Source: Paractinoplanes brasiliensis (GTDB lineage: Bacteria > Actinomycetota > Actinomycetes > Mycobacteriales > Micromonosporaceae). From it: a stretch of 64,000 bases of DNA. Shown piece by piece: positions 17,169 to 25,620 of this stretch (position 1 is the stretch's first letter; each line of letters begins with the position of its first letter). Both the position numbers and the translations under genes were made by a program. The notes below the pieces were generated by a model, which was not told the origin of the DNA, ran no database searches, and saw only the letters and a program-made list of their open reading frames with translations. The stretch is taken from NCBI RefSeq assembly GCF_004362215.1, contig NZ_SNWR01000002.1, forward strand, positions 992,001 through 1,056,000, read 5' to 3'.

Positions 17169-18299
17169 TCAGGTGCGGGCACGCGTGTCGGCGGGGCCTG
17201 GCTGGGCCGGCGGGCGGGTGGTTCCGAGGCTGGCCAAAGCCGACGCCAGGTCGCTGACCTGCGACGACAGTTGAGCGGCGCGGGTTTGCGCGGCCTCCGC
17301 CTCCGCTTGCGCCGCGGCCAGCCGGCGTTCCAGGTCGGCGCGGTCGCGGTGGGCGCGTTCCAGCTCTTCCCGCGTACGCAGGAGCCCGTCCCGTTCGGAC
17401 ACGGCCTCGGACAATGCCCGGGTGAGCCGGTCGATCTCGGCGCCGGCCGACTCCTGGGCGGCCGCGGCGTCCCGCCGTACACGCTGGAGGGTCTGCTCGG
17501 CTGTCTCCCGCTGATCGGCCAGCTCGGCTTGCGCCTTCTGCAAGTCGGCCCGGCTCTTCTGGGCCTCCTCACGGGCAACGTCCCGCTCGCCGCGCAGTTC
17601 CTCGTTACGGGCGGCAACGGCCTCCGCGTCACGTAGCGCCGCTGCCAGCTCCCGCTCGGTGGCTTCCCGATCCCTCCGTACGTCGGTGATCTCCGCCCGC
17701 GCCGTCGCCAGCTCGTCACGGGCGGCGTCCCGGTCGGCCTCGGCCCGTTCCCGCAATGCTGCCGCCGCCGTCGCCGCACGCTGGGCTTCCTCCCTGGCGG
17801 CGTGCGCCTCGTCGGCCCGTGCCGCGGCGTTCTCGGCGTTACGTGCGGACTCCTCGGCCCGCTGCTGCGCCTCGTCCCGCTCCGCCGCGGCCGCGGCCGC
17901 GAGTTGCTGCGCCGTGGCTGCTGCTGCCGCCGCCCGCTCAGCGTCACGGCGGGCGTCATCACGTTCGGTGTGCGCGGCCGCGATCTGCCCGGACGTCTCG
18001 GCCCGGATCTCGGCCACCTGCCGCTCCACCCCGGCCGGCGACAGCTCGGAGTGCAGGGCCTCGGTCAACGACCCGACGAGCTGATCGAGCCGGTCGACGA
18101 CCTCCCACGTGCGGGCCACCTGGCCGGCCAGCCCGGGGGAGGACCGGTGCCGCATCCGCACGTTGCGCGAGGCCCGCTGACACTCGCCGTCGTTGTCCCG
18201 GCAGTACCGGAAGGGCCGCCCGGCGGAGTTCCGCTGAGGCACGGGCCGCCCACAGTGCGCGCAGGGCCTGGTCTCGGTCGTGACGTCGTTCTCGTTCAT
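17169..18299 (-). CDS. Zinc-finger and long coiled-coil protein of unknown function
   Basis: The 376-residue protein has two parts. Residues 13-40 contain Cys13, Cys16, Cys33 and Cys40 (CAHCGRPVPQRNSAGRPFRYC, then DGEC), a probable zinc-binding finger. From about residue 85 to 360 it is an almost continuous Ala/Glu/Arg-rich heptad coiled coil (for example ERDDARRDAERAAAAAATAQ). No membrane segment or signal peptide is seen. The architecture recalls plasmid KfrA-like proteins, which combine a DNA-binding head with a long coiled coil, but the head here is not a recognisable helix-turn-helix. A 16-bp repeat array lies 105-168 bp upstream. Function is not assigned. Confidence 0.8.
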   Translation of the reverse strand: MNENDVTTETRPCAHCGRPVPQRNSAGRPFRYCRDNDGECQRASRNVRMRHRSSPGLAGQVARTWEVVDRLDQLVGSLTEALHSELSPAGVERQVAEIRAETSGQIAAAHTERDDARRDAERAAAAAATAQQLAAAAAAERDEAQQRAEESARNAENAAARADEAHAAREEAQRAATAAAALRERAEADRDAARDELATARAEITDVRRDREATERELAAALRDAEAVAARNEELRGERDVAREEAQKSRADLQKAQAELADQRETAEQTLQRVRRDAAAAQESAGAEIDRLTRALSEAVSERDGLLRTREELERAHRDRADLERRLAAAQAEAEAAQTRAAQLSSQVSDLASALASLGTTRPPAQPGPADTRART

Positions 18300-18403
18300 C
18301 GTCTCCGAACCCTAGGCGGGCGGCCCCGCTTTTCCCCGCCACGACACGACCCCAAGGCGGACCCCCACTCACCCCGTGGTCGCTCCGCTCGAAGCCGCTC
18401 CGT

Positions 18404-18467
18404 TTTGACCTCGGGCTGCTTTGACCTCGGGCTGTTTTGACCACGGGTCGTTCTGACAGTGGTCGGT
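18404..18467. repeat. Four tandem 16-bp repeats
   Basis: Consecutive 16-mers start at 18404, 18420, 18436 and 18452: TTTGACCTCGGGCTGC, TTTGACCTCGGGCTGT, TTTGACCACGGGTCGT and TCTGACAGTGGTCGGT. The first two differ by one base; the later copies diverge. Tandem TTGAC-containing sites at a 16-bp period look like an operator array or iterons. Confidence 0.8.
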
Positions 18468-18943
18468 TCGGACGGGATGCGTTCGTTCTCGAGTGAGCCT
18501 GCGATGGACAGGTTGTCCGCTGGTGAGGGCGTCTTATCGCGGTATTGGGGGATCTGTCCGGTGTGGTCCGGCGGCTTGGACGTCGGTCGGTCTGTCAGCA
18601 GTTCCGAGGCCGAGGCACCAGCGGCGCCCTAGCCCACTCTCCGCCGTCGTCCTCGATCCAGCACCTGCAAACTAGTATCCTAGGATGCATTAGCGGTAGT
18701 GCACTCCCTCGCAACGCTGGCGGCTCCGCGCTGGTGACGACTGAAAACCACAGGAATCAACGGCAACCAACTCTTGATTTTCGGCGTGCCGGAGAAGACC
18801 GTGGCTAGCGGACGGGGTGCCGGGCGTCAGCGAGACGTGCCTCAGCGGTAGGTCAGGCGCGGCGAAGAGTTGTTCGGGGGTTGCTGAGGGTCTTGCCCAC
18901 GGGCGGGCGAGCGGCAACAGGCGGGCGGCAACGGGCGGGCGGG

Positions 18944-18977
<34 letters not shown>

Positions 18978-18981
18978 GGGG

Positions 18982-19330
18982 TCAGCGGGTGTCGATAGCC
19001 AGCCGTACCCGGAAGCCGACGATGACCAGGCCCGCGATGCGGCCGAGCGGGCGGCTGGCGCTCGGGCGTCGCAGTAGTTCCCGTGGGCGGAGGGCGGCCG
19101 TGACGGGAACCGTGGACCAGGCCAGGCCGAGCAAGACGTGAACGCCGGCGAGCAGGATTCCGAACAGGAGCGGCTGGCGCCGGGTGGGATGAACCAGGGA
19201 AGCAGAGCTACATAGAAGGCGCCCATCTCGGGGTTGAGCAGATTCGTGAACAGGCCTCGGCGCCGGCCGGACAGTAAGCCGGGACCGTCGTCGGGCGGCT
19301 GTTCCGAGGGGACGCAGTCCGGGTCCCCTC
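18982..19330 (-). pseudogene. LysE family translocator remnant (C-terminal half)
   Basis: On the minus strand, LLSGRRRGLFTNLLNPEMGA followed by FYVALLPWFIPPGA is the LysE/RhtB family segment after the central loop. A one-base shift near 19170 then gives PLLFGILLAGVHVLLGLAW and IAGLVIVGFRVRLAIDTR, ending at TGA 18982-18984, which are the last two membrane helices. The N-terminal half with the first helices is absent, and there is at least one frameshift. LysE proteins export amino acids. The remnant sits in the decayed region between the coiled-coil gene and the hydrolase operon. Confidence 0.72.
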
Positions 19331-19425
19331 GCGGCCGGGCCTGTCCGCGACTGGTGGGTCGGCGGGCCCCCGACCAGCGAGGGGCCTTAGGTGGCGAGCG
19401 GTTTCATGGCGGAACCAGTCGACGG

Positions 19426-20220
19426 TCAGCCGGCCAGGTATGTCTTGACAGCCGGGGCGAGCGCGGCGGCGTTGATGATGTGGGTCTGGTCGGGGATCGT
19501 CCGGTATTCGGCTTTGGGCAGGGCATCGCTGAGGGCTCGGGCGGCGTTGCGCATGTATTCGGGGCTTTTGCCGCCGTCCATGACCAGCGCCGGTGCGGTG
19601 ACTGAGGACCAGCGTGTGCGGTCGAGGGGTACGCCGCGGCTGGTATCGCCGAGCAGGTGCAGGTCGTAGGGGAGGGTGTGGGCGACGTTCTTGAGCTTCT
19701 TCCAGTTCGGGGTGAGTTTCATCATGGTGACGACGGGGGCGGGGACGCCGACGTCGGTGAAGAACGTCTTGAGGGCGGCGGACTGGTCGCCGCGGGCGAG
19801 CAGGGCCTCGATGTCGGTGACGAGGGTGGCTGGGCGGGGTTCGTGGGTGTTGTCGACGATGAACGGCGGTTCGTAAAGGGCGAGGCGGGTGATGCCGGGC
19901 AGGCGGTTGGCGGCGTCAGCGGCGAGGACCGCGCCGGAGGAGGCGCCGAACAGGCAGGCCTTGCCGCCGGCGGCTTGGAGCAGGGCGGCCAGGTCGTCGA
20001 TCTCGCGTTCGGGTGACCAGGGCGGGGTGTTGCCGCTGTCGCCGCGGTGGCGCCGGTCGTACAGGTGGACGGTGAAGGTGTCGGACAGGTGGCCGGCGAG
20101 GTCGCGGGCGGGGCCGAAGCCGCGGTGGCACAGGCTGCCGTCGACCAGGATGAGGGCTGGGCCGTGGCCGGTGGTCTCGTAGGCGATGGTGGTGCCGTCG
20201 GCGGAGGTGATGGTGGGCAT
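19426..20220 (-). CDS. Alpha/beta hydrolase
   Basis: The 264-residue protein has the alpha/beta hydrolase core: the oxyanion region ALILVDGSLCHRG, the nucleophile elbow LFGASSGAV (Ser in GASSG), a late acid in the MDGGKSPEY region and the catalytic His in DQTHIINA. It lacks a signal peptide and is cytoplasmic. It is the third gene of an operon with the SRPBCC protein (9 bp gap) and the ArsR-type regulator. Similar three-gene sets are common in actinobacteria, but the substrate is unknown. Confidence 0.88.
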   Translation of the reverse strand: MPTITSADGTTIAYETTGHGPALILVDGSLCHRGFGPARDLAGHLSDTFTVHLYDRRHRGDSGNTPPWSPEREIDDLAALLQAAGGKACLFGASSGAVLAADAANRLPGITRLALYEPPFIVDNTHEPRPATLVTDIEALLARGDQSAALKTFFTDVGVPAPVVTMMKLTPNWKKLKNVAHTLPYDLHLLGDTSRGVPLDRTRWSSVTAPALVMDGGKSPEYMRNAARALSDALPKAEYRTIPDQTHIINAAALAPAVKTYLAG

Positions 20221-20229
20221 CGGGGCTCC

Positions 20230-20940
20230 TCAGTGGGCGTACAGGGTGTGCAGGAAGGTCTCCCAGCGGGCCGGGGCAGGGTCGGCGGGCGGGAAGACGA
20301 CGTGGGCGGCGACCATGGAACCGTGGAAGCCGCGGATGTAGCGGAACAGGCCTTCGGGCGTACGCAGGCCCAGGGTGTGGGGGTTGACGTGGTAGACGTC
20401 GCCGCCGTCGTGGGTGGTGTCGCCCGGTTCGGGGTTGCGGCTGAGGCCGAGGGTGTGGTGCAGCTTTTCCCAGGCTGAGGGCCAGTTGTGAATCGGGGGG
20501 CCGAAGGCTGTGACGGGGGTGCCGGTGCGGCCGGTGAAGTGGGTGAGGTAGGCGACGAGGGTGGCGTGGAACAGGGTGAGGCCGTGGCCCATCGCCTCGA
20601 ACTCGTCGGCCCAGTCGTCGCCGGGCAGGAAGCCGCTGGTGGCGGCGCGTAGCACGGTGGCGGAGTGGTCGTTGCCCTCGATCAGGAACTCGAACGCCTG
20701 GAAGCGGCCGTCGGGGGCGGTTTCGGTGCGGTGGGTGAAGTGGTGGGGGCGGTCGTCGGCGGTGACTGTGGACGGCGGGAACTGGGCCGGGCCGAAGGCG
20801 GTGCGCACGGTGGAGCCGGTGATCTCGGTGCGGCCGATGTACCACGAGGAGACGCCGGTGCTGGTGGTGATGGCGTCCCAGACCTGTTCGGGGTCGGCCG
20901 GGACGGTGGCTTCGAGGTGGACCTCGTAGTCCTTGCCCAT
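20230..20940 (-). CDS. SRPBCC (AHSA1-like) domain protein
   Basis: The 236-residue protein starts with an AHSA1/START-like domain (YEVHLEATVPADPEQVWDAI, then SWYIGRTEI), a helix-grip fold with a hydrophobic ligand pocket. The C-terminal half, including FLHTLYAH at the end, continues beyond the usual 150 residues and may be a second degenerate copy. The ATG at 20940 is two bases after the stop of the regulator gene, implying co-translation. Pairing of ArsR regulators with AHSA1 proteins is a recurrent actinobacterial arrangement of unclear role. Confidence 0.85.
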   Translation of the reverse strand: MGKDYEVHLEATVPADPEQVWDAITTSTGVSSWYIGRTEITGSTVRTAFGPAQFPPSTVTADDRPHHFTHRTETAPDGRFQAFEFLIEGNDHSATVLRAATSGFLPGDDWADEFEAMGHGLTLFHATLVAYLTHFTGRTGTPVTAFGPPIHNWPSAWEKLHHTLGLSRNPEPGDTTHDGGDVYHVNPHTLGLRTPEGLFRYIRGFHGSMVAAHVVFPPADPAPARWETFLHTLYAH

Positions 20941-20942
20941 GC

Positions 20943-21539
20943 TCAGGTGTCCTTCGGGGTGGGGGCGGCCGAGTCGAGTGCCGGGTGGACGGCGACGACG
21001 AGGCGGTGTTTGCGGCCGGTTTCGCTGTGGTAGCGGCTGATCAGGTCGCTGACGGCGCTGGTGAGCTCTTCGGCGAAGGCGGCGCGGTCGGCGGGGGTGG
21101 CGAAGCGGATCTCGCCGTCGAGGGCGAAGGTGGCGACGCGCTGTTCGGCTCGGGCGCTGCCGGTGATGAGGGTGCCGACTTCGCGGACGAGGCGGGCGGC
21201 GAGGGCGAGCAGCCAGCGGGCGGAGAGCCGGTCGGGGGCGCGGTCGGGGTCGGGGGCGACGGCGGCCATGGCGTTGGGGGAGATGACGTACGAGGCGGCG
21301 GTGGCTTGCATCATGCGTTCGGTGACGTTGCCTTTGCGGCGTTCCTCGACGAGTTCGACGAGGCCGTGTTGTTCGAGGGCGCGCAGGTGGTAGTTGACCT
21401 TTTGGCGGGGCAGGCCGACCTTGGCGGCGAGCATGGTGGCCGAGCCGGGCCGGGCGAGCTCGGCGAGGAGCCGGTTGCGGATGGGGTCGAGTGATATCTC
21501 GGCCGCGGCCGGGTCTTCGATGACGGCGACTTCCTCCAT
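20943..21539 (-). CDS. ArsR-type winged-helix transcriptional regulator
   Basis: The 198-residue protein has an N-terminal winged helix (LDPIRNRLLAELARPGSATM, then VGLPRQKVNYHLRALEQHGL and a basic wing VEERRKGNVTERMM) and a longer C-terminal region of unknown ligand. No metal-binding Cys motif is present, so it is not a metal sensor. ATG 21539 has GGGAGGG 8 bases upstream; a GTG at 21548 lies too near that site. The AT-rich CTAGACAATATTTCTTTTC just upstream probably contains the promoter/operator for this three-gene operon. Confidence 0.88.
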   Translation of the reverse strand: MEEVAVIEDPAAAEISLDPIRNRLLAELARPGSATMLAAKVGLPRQKVNYHLRALEQHGLVELVEERRKGNVTERMMQATAASYVISPNAMAAVAPDPDRAPDRLSARWLLALAARLVREVGTLITGSARAEQRVATFALDGEIRFATPADRAAFAEELTSAVSDLISRYHSETGRKHRLVVAVHPALDSAAPTPKDT

Positions 21540-21583
21540 GGGCCACACCCTCCCACCGAAAAGAAATATTGTCTAGAGCGGAA

Positions 21584-22636
21584 TCATGGTCGGATGGGGT
21601 GGGCGGCGGCGGTCACCGCACGGCAGACCGGCGGGCTGGTCAGCACGGCAACGCTGTCGCTGATCTGGTCGATCGAGCCGGTCAGCGGGCGCTCCCGCAG
21701 CCCCGGATCGGTGATCGCCTCGCACAGCGCGCCGGCGAACCGGCCGGCGCCGAGCACCTGGCAGCCCCGGTCGAAGAACTCACGCCGGGTTGCGGGCAGC
21801 TCGGCGGCGAGGCCCAGCTCGTTCTGCGTCTCGGCGAGGATCTCGAGCATCGTGCAGAACGCGTCCTCACGGTCGCGGGCGTTGCCGGCCCGCAAGGCGT
21901 TGGCCAGGTGCCACGCGGCGGGTCCGGGCGGCAGGCTCGCCATCAGCCATTTCGAGTACGGCGGCCAGCGGCGCGACAGCAGCAGCATCAGGCGCGCGGC
22001 CTCGCGGCAGAGGCGTGCCGTGAGCACCTGGGCGCCGCGTTCGTCACCGAGCTCGGCGGCGCGGGCGGGGAACGGCTCCTCCTCGGCCAGGCGCTGCCAC
22101 TGGGTGGCCAGCACGTAGCGCCAGAGGTCGGGTGGATACCAGCGCAGGCTGCCCCGTACGGAGGAAAGGGTTCGATCGGGGTCGTGGAAGACTGCGCCGC
22201 CGGTGAGCTCGGCCAGGCGCTGCCACGGCAGGGACAGCCAGTCGGCCGTGGTGAGGCCGCCCGCGGGGTCGAAGCCGAGCAGGTCGCGGCACCAGTCGGG
22301 CCACGGGCTGATCGTGATGTAGTGATCGACCGGGCCGTCGGTGTCGGCCATCGTGCGGACCCGCGCTCCGGGCGGCTCGAAGTGGGTGGACCAGCCCCGG
22401 AACCGTTTGGGCAGCCTGGCGCGGAGCATCGCGTCGAGCTCGCCGATGTCGGCGTCGACGAACAGCTCGAGCCGTGGACCCCAGTCGTGGTCGGTGGATC
22501 TGGGTGTGTCGAACCCGAGCACGTCGGAGCCGGGCCCGAGACGTGCGGCGGCGTGCGGGCGATCGCCCAGCAGCGGGCGGACGGCCTCGAAGTAGTAGAG
22601 ACGGGACAGCTCGACGCCGGGCAGGAATGTGGTCAT
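21584..22636 (-). CDS. DUF4037 domain protein
   Basis: The 350-residue protein resembles DUF4037 proteins, which have an N-terminal nucleotidyltransferase-like fold. Visible landmarks are FLPGVELSRLYYFEAVRPLL, GLGS-like RLGPGSDVLGFDTPRSTDHD with the paired acids, and WGPRLELFVD. Helical C-terminal segments follow (SRRWPPYSKWL). Function is unknown, and some relatives sit beside aminoglycoside-phosphotransferase-like genes, as here: the start is 54 bp from the divergent APH-fold gene. The ATG at 22636 is unambiguous. Confidence 0.78.
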   Translation of the reverse strand: MTTFLPGVELSRLYYFEAVRPLLGDRPHAAARLGPGSDVLGFDTPRSTDHDWGPRLELFVDADIGELDAMLRARLPKRFRGWSTHFEPPGARVRTMADTDGPVDHYITISPWPDWCRDLLGFDPAGGLTTADWLSLPWQRLAELTGGAVFHDPDRTLSSVRGSLRWYPPDLWRYVLATQWQRLAEEEPFPARAAELGDERGAQVLTARLCREAARLMLLLSRRWPPYSKWLMASLPPGPAAWHLANALRAGNARDREDAFCTMLEILAETQNELGLAAELPATRREFFDRGCQVLGAGRFAGALCEAITDPGLRERPLTGSIDQISDSVAVLTSPPVCRAVTAAAHPIRP

Positions 22637-22690
22637 GGCCGGAGAAGGTAGCGGGCCCCGCCGACATTTTCTCGGCGATATCGTCGACCT

Positions 22691-23704
22691 GTGGATAACT
22701 TGTTCCGTCCCGGGTGGAGAGTCGAAGAACTTGTCCACAGCACAGCGAACGAGGTGACCGGAGGGGTCTGGCGGGTCCATCGTGACGGCGGTTCGGCGAT
22801 CTGCAAGGTCGCGACGCCGAGGAGAGAGGGCGCCGCCGCGCACCTGGCGGCGAGCGACGATCCGGGTCACTTCAACTACTGGCGGCGTGAGCCCGCGGCG
22901 TATGCGTCGGGGCTGGCCGCGACCGGTCTGCCCGGCCTGCCCGGGCCGCAGTTCTTCGAGGAGGTGGAGCGCCCCGACGGTTCGGTGGAGATGTGGCTGC
23001 AGGACGTGCCCGGCGCGGCCGGGACGACGGCCGGCGTGGCCGAGCTGGGTGACGTGGCCTTCCGGCTCGGTGGTGCGCAGGCAAGCCGGCTGGGACAACC
23101 GCCGGCCGAGCCGTGGCTGGCGCGGGACTGGCTGCGCGACTACACGACGGCCAACGCGTTCGACGTCGAGCCGGACTGGGACCATCCGGTGGTGGCGTCG
23201 GTGTGGGAGCCGTCGCTGCGCTCCGGGTTGCGCCGGTTGTGGGAGCGGCGGGCGGAGATCCTTGCGGCCACCGACACCCTTCCCCGTACGCAGTGCCACC
23301 ACGACGTCTGGCCGATGAACCTGATTCTCGCGGCGACCGGTCCGGTGCTGCTGGACTGGGCGTACTGCGGGCCGGGGGCCATCGGGGAGGACGCGGCGAA
23401 CCTGGCCCTGGACACGTTCTTCGACGGGCTGATCCCGATCGGACTGCTCGACGACGTGCTCGCCGAGGTGGCCGAGCAGTACCGCCGTGGGCTGGACGGG
23501 GCTGTCGATGACGACACGGTGCGCCGGGCGATCCGGACGTGCGGCGCGGCCAAGTATTTCTGGCTGGCCCCGCGCATGGTGACGGCCGCGGCGAACGGGT
23601 CGAGCCGGACGGCGAACTACGACCGGCGCGGCGTCGAGGAGATGCTGGCCGGTCGCGCCCCGGTGCTGCGGGTGGTGGCCCACTGGGCGGAGACCGTGCT
23701 GTGA
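22691..23704 (+). CDS. APH-fold phosphotransferase
   Basis: The 337-residue protein has the aminoglycoside phosphotransferase/choline kinase fold: a small ATP lobe with the Lys in GGSAICKVATP, the Brenner motif HHDVWPMN (Asp catalytic, Asn metal ligand) and the metal Asp in VLLDWAYCG. The substrate may be an antibiotic, an amino alcohol or a metabolite; sequence does not say. GTG 22691 is 6 bases after TATCGT (22679-22684), indicating a leaderless transcript. It is divergent from the DUF4037 gene and could share a function with it. Confidence 0.85.
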   Translation: MDNLFRPGWRVEELVHSTANEVTGGVWRVHRDGGSAICKVATPRREGAAAHLAASDDPGHFNYWRREPAAYASGLAATGLPGLPGPQFFEEVERPDGSVEMWLQDVPGAAGTTAGVAELGDVAFRLGGAQASRLGQPPAEPWLARDWLRDYTTANAFDVEPDWDHPVVASVWEPSLRSGLRRLWERRAEILAATDTLPRTQCHHDVWPMNLILAATGPVLLDWAYCGPGAIGEDAANLALDTFFDGLIPIGLLDDVLAEVAEQYRRGLDGAVDDDTVRRAIRTCGAAKYFWLAPRMVTAAANGSSRTANYDRRGVEEMLAGRAPVLRVVAHWAETVL

Positions 23705-23794
23705 CAGCCCGGCAGGGGCTGGTCAAGGGCTCGCGGCGGAACTGTCGCACCCGGTCGATACCATCCAGGCCAATCGTTGGTTCGGGGGTGTGTG

Positions 23795-25000
23795 ATGGCG
23801 TGGCGTCGGTGGGGGGCCGCCTCGATGATCGCCGCCTCGTTGCTGACCGTTCCCGCGCCGGCCCGCGCGGCGGTGGTGTGCCAGAGTGTCGCCCAGCCGA
23901 AACCGGTCGTCTCCGGGGTGCCGGTCGAGGGCCAGGTGTACGACCCCAAGCGCCTCGCCCCGTTCGCGACCGGCGCCGGCGTACGGGTTGCTGTGATCGA
24001 CTCCGGGGTGGACGCCACCCATCCGCAGCTGCGCGGCCACGTCGCTCAGGGAACGGACCTCCTGCACGGCGAACGCTCCGGCCGGCAGGACTGCAACGGC
24101 CACGGCACGGCGGTGGCCAGCATCATCGGGGCGACGCCGGCCGCTGGCACAGGGTTCCAGGGCCTGGCCCCCGACGCGGTCATCGTGCCGGTGCGTATCA
24201 GCGAACAGCAGGAGATCGACGGTCAGGCGGTCGGTGACCGCGGCACACCGGCCCAGTTCGCCGACGCGATCGACTGGGCGGTCGAGCAGGGCGACGCCGA
24301 CGTGATCAACCTGTCGCTGGTGATGACCGACGACAACGACGCCGTACGGCGGGCGGTCCGGCGTGCCGTGGCCGGCGGGGTCGTGGTTGTGGCGGCGGCC
24401 GGCAACAAGGCCGAGGAAGGCAACCCGGACCCCTATCCGGCGATCTACGACGGCGTGATCGGGGTGGGCGCGATCGACGCCAACGGGGTGCGGGCGCCGT
24501 TCTCCCAACGCGGCGAGTACGTCGACATCGTCGCCATGGGCGCCCCCGTGACCGCCGCCGCCCTGATCTCCGGGCACACGTCGGTGCAGGGCACGAGCTT
24601 CTCGGCGCCGTTCGTGGCGGCCACCGCGGCCCTGCTCAGACAACGTTTCCCCAACATCACCCCGGCCGGCGTGGAGCGGCGGCTGACCGCCACGGCCGAC
24701 CCGGCCCCGGGCGGCGGGCCGCGCACCGACGACTACGGGGCCGGCGCGCTCAACCCGTATCGTGCGCTCACCGAAAACCTGGCCCCGGCGGCCGGCCCGG
24801 CGCCCCCGCCGCAGGACGTGAACCTCAACGACCCGGCCGCGGCGGCACTCGAGGCCCGGCGCGAGCGCTCACAAACCACGGCGCTGATCTTCGCCGGCGT
24901 CGGCATCGGGCTGGTCCTGCTGCTGGGCATCGTCGCGGTCGTCGTCCGCCAGGGCCGCCGCCGCGGCTGGCACCCGGCCACCACAGGCAACCCTGACTGA
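23795..25000 (+). CDS. Mycosin-like (type VII secretion-associated) subtilisin protease
   Basis: This 401-residue S8 serine protease has a signal peptide (to about residue 26, ending ARA), the catalytic triad Asp69 (VAVIDSGVD), His103 (NGHGTAVAS) and Ser268 (GTSFSAPF), a Pro-rich linker and a C-terminal membrane helix (TALIFAGVGIGLVLLLGIVA) with a basic tail. That layout is that of MycP proteases, which sit outside the membrane next to the ESX/type VII channel. No Esx, EccC or EccD gene is in this window, so it is an orphan here. ATG 23795 begins a typical signal sequence. Confidence 0.9.
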   Translation: MAWRRWGAASMIAASLLTVPAPARAAVVCQSVAQPKPVVSGVPVEGQVYDPKRLAPFATGAGVRVAVIDSGVDATHPQLRGHVAQGTDLLHGERSGRQDCNGHGTAVASIIGATPAAGTGFQGLAPDAVIVPVRISEQQEIDGQAVGDRGTPAQFADAIDWAVEQGDADVINLSLVMTDDNDAVRRAVRRAVAGGVVVVAAAGNKAEEGNPDPYPAIYDGVIGVGAIDANGVRAPFSQRGEYVDIVAMGAPVTAAALISGHTSVQGTSFSAPFVAATAALLRQRFPNITPAGVERRLTATADPAPGGGPRTDDYGAGALNPYRALTENLAPAAGPAPPPQDVNLNDPAAAALEARRERSQTTALIFAGVGIGLVLLLGIVAVVVRQGRRRGWHPATTGNPD

Positions 25001-25620
25001 ACCGCCGCGCCCGGGCCCTCGCCCCGTGGGCGCGTCTCTGTGTGTTCGCCCGCCTGCGTCCGCGCGCCCGGATTCGCCACGCTCGTTACTCGGCCAGGCC
25101 ACCGTGTCGTCGAAACGTGGGCAGTGCGGCTCGGGAGGGTGCGGCGATGACTGTCAACTCCGGGGTGGGGTCTGCCGAACGGGGGTGAGCTACCGGAGTC
25201 GGGATGGTCGTCGGTGGGGCTGTGGATAACTTCCGGGCTTGCTTTCGGGCGGCTAATCTGCACTGTGGACAAGCCGAAACGGCTGTTGGTCGATCACCTA
25301 GGATGGAGGCCCCCGGGAGGGTGGGCCCTGGGTAGGAGGGGCCCTGGGCAGGAGTTGTACACGTAGGGCCGGATCAACGGCAGGGTCGGACCGGCGGAGA
25401 CTGGGCCGGTCACGGGCGGGAGCTGCGGCGAGACCGACCGGTGAGGACCGAGCCGGCCCCGGTTGAGGACAGCGGCGAGACCGGACCGCCGGGGACCGGG
25501 GCGGCCGCGGGCAAGAGCAGCGGTGAGACCGGCCTGGTGAGGACAGGGCGGGCCCCCGGGCAAGCACTGCGGCGGGGACTGAGCCGGTCATGGGCGAGAG
25601 CAGCGGTGAAGGCGACGGCG
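25001..25620. other. Repeat-rich gap before an APH-fold gene
   Basis: No gene is supported in these 620 bp. Contents: a duplicated 16-mer (GGGCCCTGGGTAGGAG at 25323-25338 and GGGCCCTGGGCAGGAG at 25339-25354), a CCTAGGATG (25297-25305) and the 48-bp tandem array at 25388-25608. The promoter of the downstream gene is not obvious. Confidence 0.5.
25388..25608. repeat. Degenerate ~48-bp tandem array
   Basis: Units begin GCGGCGAGACCG, GCGGCGAGACCGG, GCGGTGAGACCGG, GCGGCGGGGAC and GCGGTGAAGG at 25425, 25472, 25520, 25569 and 25603 (periods 47, 48, 49, then 34), with a partial unit from 25388. The array runs into the start of the APH-fold gene. In the gene's frame it reads as SGETG-containing 16-residue repeats. 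Confidence 0.7.

Noticed and set aside
18404..18467. CRISPR array
   Set aside because: The four 16-bp units are contiguous with no spacers, and no cas gene is present.
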